DNA from: Morella rubra
Taxonomy: Eukaryota > Streptophyta > Magnoliopsida > Fagales > Myricaceae
Direction of reading: 5' to 3'
DNA: 64,000 bases
NCBI GenBank assembly: GCA_003952965.2
Contig: CM025853.1
Location: 27,324,031 to 27,388,030, forward strand
This document shows positions 60,819 through 64,000 of this stretch, one piece after another (position 1 is the first letter of the stretch; the number at the start of each line of letters is the position of its first letter). The notes below the pieces were generated by a model, which did no database searches, was not told the origin of the DNA, and worked only from the letters and a program-made list of their open reading frames with translations. The position numbers and the translations under genes are program-made.

Positions 60819-62585
60819 CACCTCAACAGAGTTCTGTAGAGAAGTAGGTCCATAACGAGGTTCAAGTTCGTCTGGGATTGCACCCATGTTTTTGTAGATA
60901 TGATATTGATTCTTATTTAAAGGTTTTTTCAACGTGCCTCTGATTCCAATTTTGGGAATTGGTTATTGGTTCGGGAATTCTTTTCAAAGGAGATAAATGT
61001 CTCCGGAAATTAGCCAGTTGCTGTGGAATTTTTCCTATAGAATATTGATTCATGTACAGAGACACTCATTACTAACTTTAATAACAACTCAGGCAAAGAA
61101 GAAATGTCAAACATTCTTGTGTTATGGCCATGATTGTTCGTCTCTTTGGTTCTCTCTTTCGAGTCCTGCCTTGTACATTCCATACAATCATCGGACCTCT
61201 TCTTTCTCCAATGTTTGGTACAGTTGTTATACTCCCCGTGTTTTTGGAACATGCAATTGTGCTTTTTATATTGTATTTGGGCCTGGGGTTCAAAGGATAT
61301 TCACTATCAATGTTGAGAAAGACTATACTGCACTTGATCTGAGCCAAAAGGCCCTAGAAATGTTTTATTACTATTTGCAATGGTTTCGCTTTTACCCCCT
61401 TGCCGGAATTGCTTCTGTTTGCAATCTTCCAGACTTCCGCAACTTTAGTTATAGGAAGTGTTGCAGGTTACGTCTTCACAGTTTTCTCCATAACTCCTGA
61501 TTGCAATCTATTTGCCTTGTCAAGCAAGTAAGCAGTTTTAGTTGAAAATTTTGTCATAGACCCATGTACTGGTCTGGACTCTCAGTTGGAGGTGGGACTT
61601 GATTAATGTCCCTCACAGTTTGGTCATCAAATAGCTCATTACAGATCGCTTTTCCAACCCCTTCTATCTATCTGGATTAATTTAGTCCATCCACTCTCCA
61701 ATCCTCAACCTCCTGCCACATATGCTGTTGGAGAAGCCTGGGCGGGCATGGAATGCAGTGAGGCTAAGGAGCCAAATTGGAAAGATATGCATAGAGGGGG
61801 ACTCGAAGTCAATCTGCCAAAGCCTGGCCGAAACGAGTACAGTACCAAACTGGCATTTAGCTATTGTAATTGAGAGTTCGAGGCAGATCATAGATATGCA
61901 GCAGATTGGAGTGTCAAATGGTGCCCCGCAAGCAGAACGAAATGGCCCATAGAGTGCCTCACTGGGGGAGTGGAAGGAGAAGTTTGGATATCTTAATACT
62001 GCTTCTATTCTCGATTATGTAACTCAACGTGACGGGAGATGGAGAACGTAACAATCATAATTGCCAAACAAATAGAAAAAAAGAGAGTAATTTGTACCGT
62101 GTCATAGACTTCACAGATGTACTTGTTCAATTGGCCTAGATACTCTCTCCTTCCCAGCAAAGATCGATATAGCTAGAGACCTAATTTTCTTTTCATTGCA
62201 CTTATGTTCTTTAATCAGAACAATAATTTTCAATAGCATATCACTTTCAAAATCAAAATGCTAACGGCAGAAAAATGTTTAATTTGCTAAAACCTAGAGA
62301 TGGTCCCAAGGACGACAGTTTCTGCTACACGTTCTGAATGGTGATTGCGTTACCAACTCAAAACAGTGAAAATTGGGCTACTAGGTTTCAAATGCTGCAG
62401 CTTCTCATCCATGGTCGGACAGGATGTAATGATCTAATTCTCATTGTTAAAAGGTCAAGCAAAAGGGAAACCCTAAAGTCGACAATAATTTAAGTATTCT
62501 GAAATCCATATGAAATAGTATCATCAACGAAGTCTTCTACTATTTCCATGGTAGGTAAGATTGCATTAGAACTTGGTTTCATTCC
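60819..62585. other. 3' UTR of the BRWD-like gene and convergent spacer to RPB9
   Basis: The first few hundred bases are probably BRWD 3' UTR. At 61000-61500 overlapping open frames with hydrophobic stretches occur, but none matches a family and the stretch has no convincing splice structure. An RNase H-like fragment lies at 61740-61950. The part from about 62250 to 62585 is likely the 3' UTR of the minus-strand RPB9 gene. Confidence 0.45.
61740..61950 (+). pseudogene. RNase H-like fragment, probably from a LINE
   Basis: The frame gives IEGDSKSICQSLAE followed by PNWHLAIVIESSRQII. This fits the second half of the RNase H domain found at the C-terminus of many plant non-LTR polyproteins (EGDS...L plus a tryptophan and a late helix). 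No start or neighbouring reverse transcriptase was seen, so it is a relic. Confidence 0.6.
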
Positions 62586-63844
62586 TCAATCTCTCCATCG
62601 ATGGCCACAGTTTGGGTTGCAGCAGACAAAAAACAGTGTCATACCTTCCTCCCCCCTAGCAGTTGCCTGCACATATTTTACATTATTTACAAAATCAGAA
62701 GTGTGCTGAAAGACTATTTAAACTCAAAGATAATTAAGTCTCAAGATGTTTAACTCAGGCGTGCAAAATGGAAGTCTCACTAACAGAAAACTGCAGGTAG
62801 ATAGTGCAAAATGGAAACAGATGTGAAACTAAATGGAGGAGATGATGATGACATTCATAGCAGAAGCTTTGGTCTTCCATGTAAGTTAGCCTTCTGTAAC
62901 TAAACAGAAACCAGCAAGTCAGCATTGTTTTCTCAAAGTAGACACTTGAACCGTTGTTATAAGTGGTCGACATTTATCTTGGTGGTGTAGATCTCATAGT
63001 TCAAGACAAACCCTTGCTTTAATAGTCACTAACGTTGCGGGAGGAGGGGGGAATGAAAGGCAGAGATCTCATGCTATACAACCCATGCATAAGCCGTACA
63101 TCAGCAACTACTCCAGATCAGAACCAGTAAAAGTTTTAATGCTAATACTACTCACCCCAACTTAGAACTTTGGAATATTTTTTACATTAAATTGTCAACC
63201 GATGAAAAGTTTCCAAGAATTTGAGTTTATTCCCAGTTTCCTCATTGTAATCACATCACAGATGCTCCTCCAAATGGTTACATGCATGACTAACCATGTC
63301 TCCATTTCATAACAATGTTTATACATATTAAAGGAAAATGTGCATTTCGTCTTTAGAACGCAACCCTGTACAACAGGTCTAGGATTGGTATTTCATCGTG
63401 TTTTTGCCAAAATCAATTTTTGCCAGGTTTCAAGGATAGGATTGAATACGGCCCATTAAGGATAATCTCTTCTTCATGCAAGTTCTTTTGTTTTTTTTCC
63501 AATTTATTCACACCCTCCTCTCCAATCAAAAAAAATAAAATATACATTTAAATCAACTACTTCCCCGAACTATCGCCAACAATTTCATATTCAGATGTTG
63601 ATACCAAGCCAAAGCATCAGTCTTGGTGATTCCTTTTCAACTACCAGCAATATCCACAGCCATTTAAGTAGGATAGGAACTTGACCTGGAAGAAGACAGC
63701 TTCTCCATGGTTGCATAGAGCACAACGAACAGATTTAGTGCGAGGAAGAGTTGGATCTGCAGCCACATCCTGCAATACCTGAGTGCGCTCTCCAACAGAA
63801 TGATGTATCTCGTTTCTATAGACACAGTTGTTATCAGCAACCTC
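62586..63844 (-). CDS. RPB9: RNA polymerase II/IV/V subunit 9, C-terminal part (partial at right edge)
   Basis: Two minus-strand exons, 63844-63686 and 62666-62586, join in phase and encode the last 79 residues of a roughly 114-residue protein. They read EVADNNCVYRNEIHHSVGER to DPTLPRTKSVRCALCNHGEAVFFQ, then ATARGEEGMTLFFVCCNPNC and GHRWRD before the stop. The second zinc ribbon (CALC and CCNPNC) and the TFIIS-like tail are complete; the first zinc ribbon lies beyond 64000. RPB9 contributes to transcription fidelity and elongation, and plants share it among Pol II, IV and V. The acceptor is CATGCAG before GAG at 63844. A 1-kb intron separates the exons. Confidence 0.95.
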
Positions 63845-64000
63845 CTGCATGGTGTTGGATAAGAAATAATTAATACAAGGGAGGCACCAAATATCTTCTA
63901 CGGGAAACCATGGACCCTAGAGTGAGGTAAAATCAGTCCTTGCTAACTGAATCCACAACATTAAGAGCCAAAGCGGAGATCTTGCCCCAAGATTTCATTA

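Noticed and set aside
61000..61500. Overlapping open frames with hydrophobic stretches downstream of the BRWD-like gene
   Set aside because: Two frames look membrane-like, but the frames shift midway, there is no recognised homologue and the stretch lies in probable 3' UTR or spacer. Not enough to call a gene or pseudogene.

Overview
This window is nuclear DNA from a flowering plant, a core eudicot. Genes have GT-AG introns and long AT-rich spacers, the proteins match plant families (ALDH22, DUF247/UPF0481, PMEI, TENA_E, UBC32-34, BRWD-type WD40), and there are MITEs, L1-type LINEs, a MULE, hAT elements and an LTR retrotransposon. The repeat load suggests a woody rosid-like genome, but the species cannot be fixed from sequence alone. 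No bacterial, organellar or viral segment was seen.

Layout. 1-4.9 kb: 5' half of a minus-strand ALDH22A1-type aldehyde dehydrogenase cut by the left edge. 5-8.5 kb: spacer with two MITEs. 8.5-9.8 kb: single-exon DUF247 gene (+). 11.7-14.2 kb: four-exon universal stress protein gene (+). 15.1-15.9 kb: PMEI-domain protein with a proline-rich N-terminus (+). 17.1-24 kb: transposon cluster: a 5'-truncated LINE, a decayed hAT element, and an LTR retrotransposon inserted within the last bases of the hAT. 24.6-26.9 kb: ER tail-anchored ubiquitin-conjugating enzyme of the UBC32/33/34 type (-). 27.9-30.4 kb: a MULE with ~190-bp terminal inverted repeats, carrying a broken ribosomal protein eS8 piece. 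30.8-33.4 kb: thiamin-salvage TENA_E gene (+) with a partial exon duplication. 34.0 kb: tRNA-His. 34.8-36.3 kb: class I-like beta-1,3-glucanase (-). 38.1-41.7 kb: SHG1/BOD1-like COMPASS-associated protein (-). 45-60.8 kb: 23-coding-exon WD40-bromodomain (BRWD/PHIP-like) gene (+). 62.6-63.8 kb: last two exons of RNA polymerase subunit RPB9 (-), cut by the right edge.

The genes are independent transcription units, not an operon or a metabolic cluster. Several are housekeeping or chromatin/transcription genes (RPB9, BRWD, SHG1-like, UBC34-like); others concern stress, defence or cell wall (USP, glucanase, PMEI, ALDH22).

I did not find an undescribed biological system. The most interesting material is the transposon archaeology: a nested hAT/LTR insertion with all target-site duplications still readable, a gag-protease-only LTR element lacking polymerase and integrase, a Pack-MULE-like capture of eS8, and a tandem duplication that copied a splice acceptor plus 64 bp of a TENA_E exon. 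Exon coordinates were derived by hand from splice signals, reading phase and remembered plant homologues; no alignment program was run.
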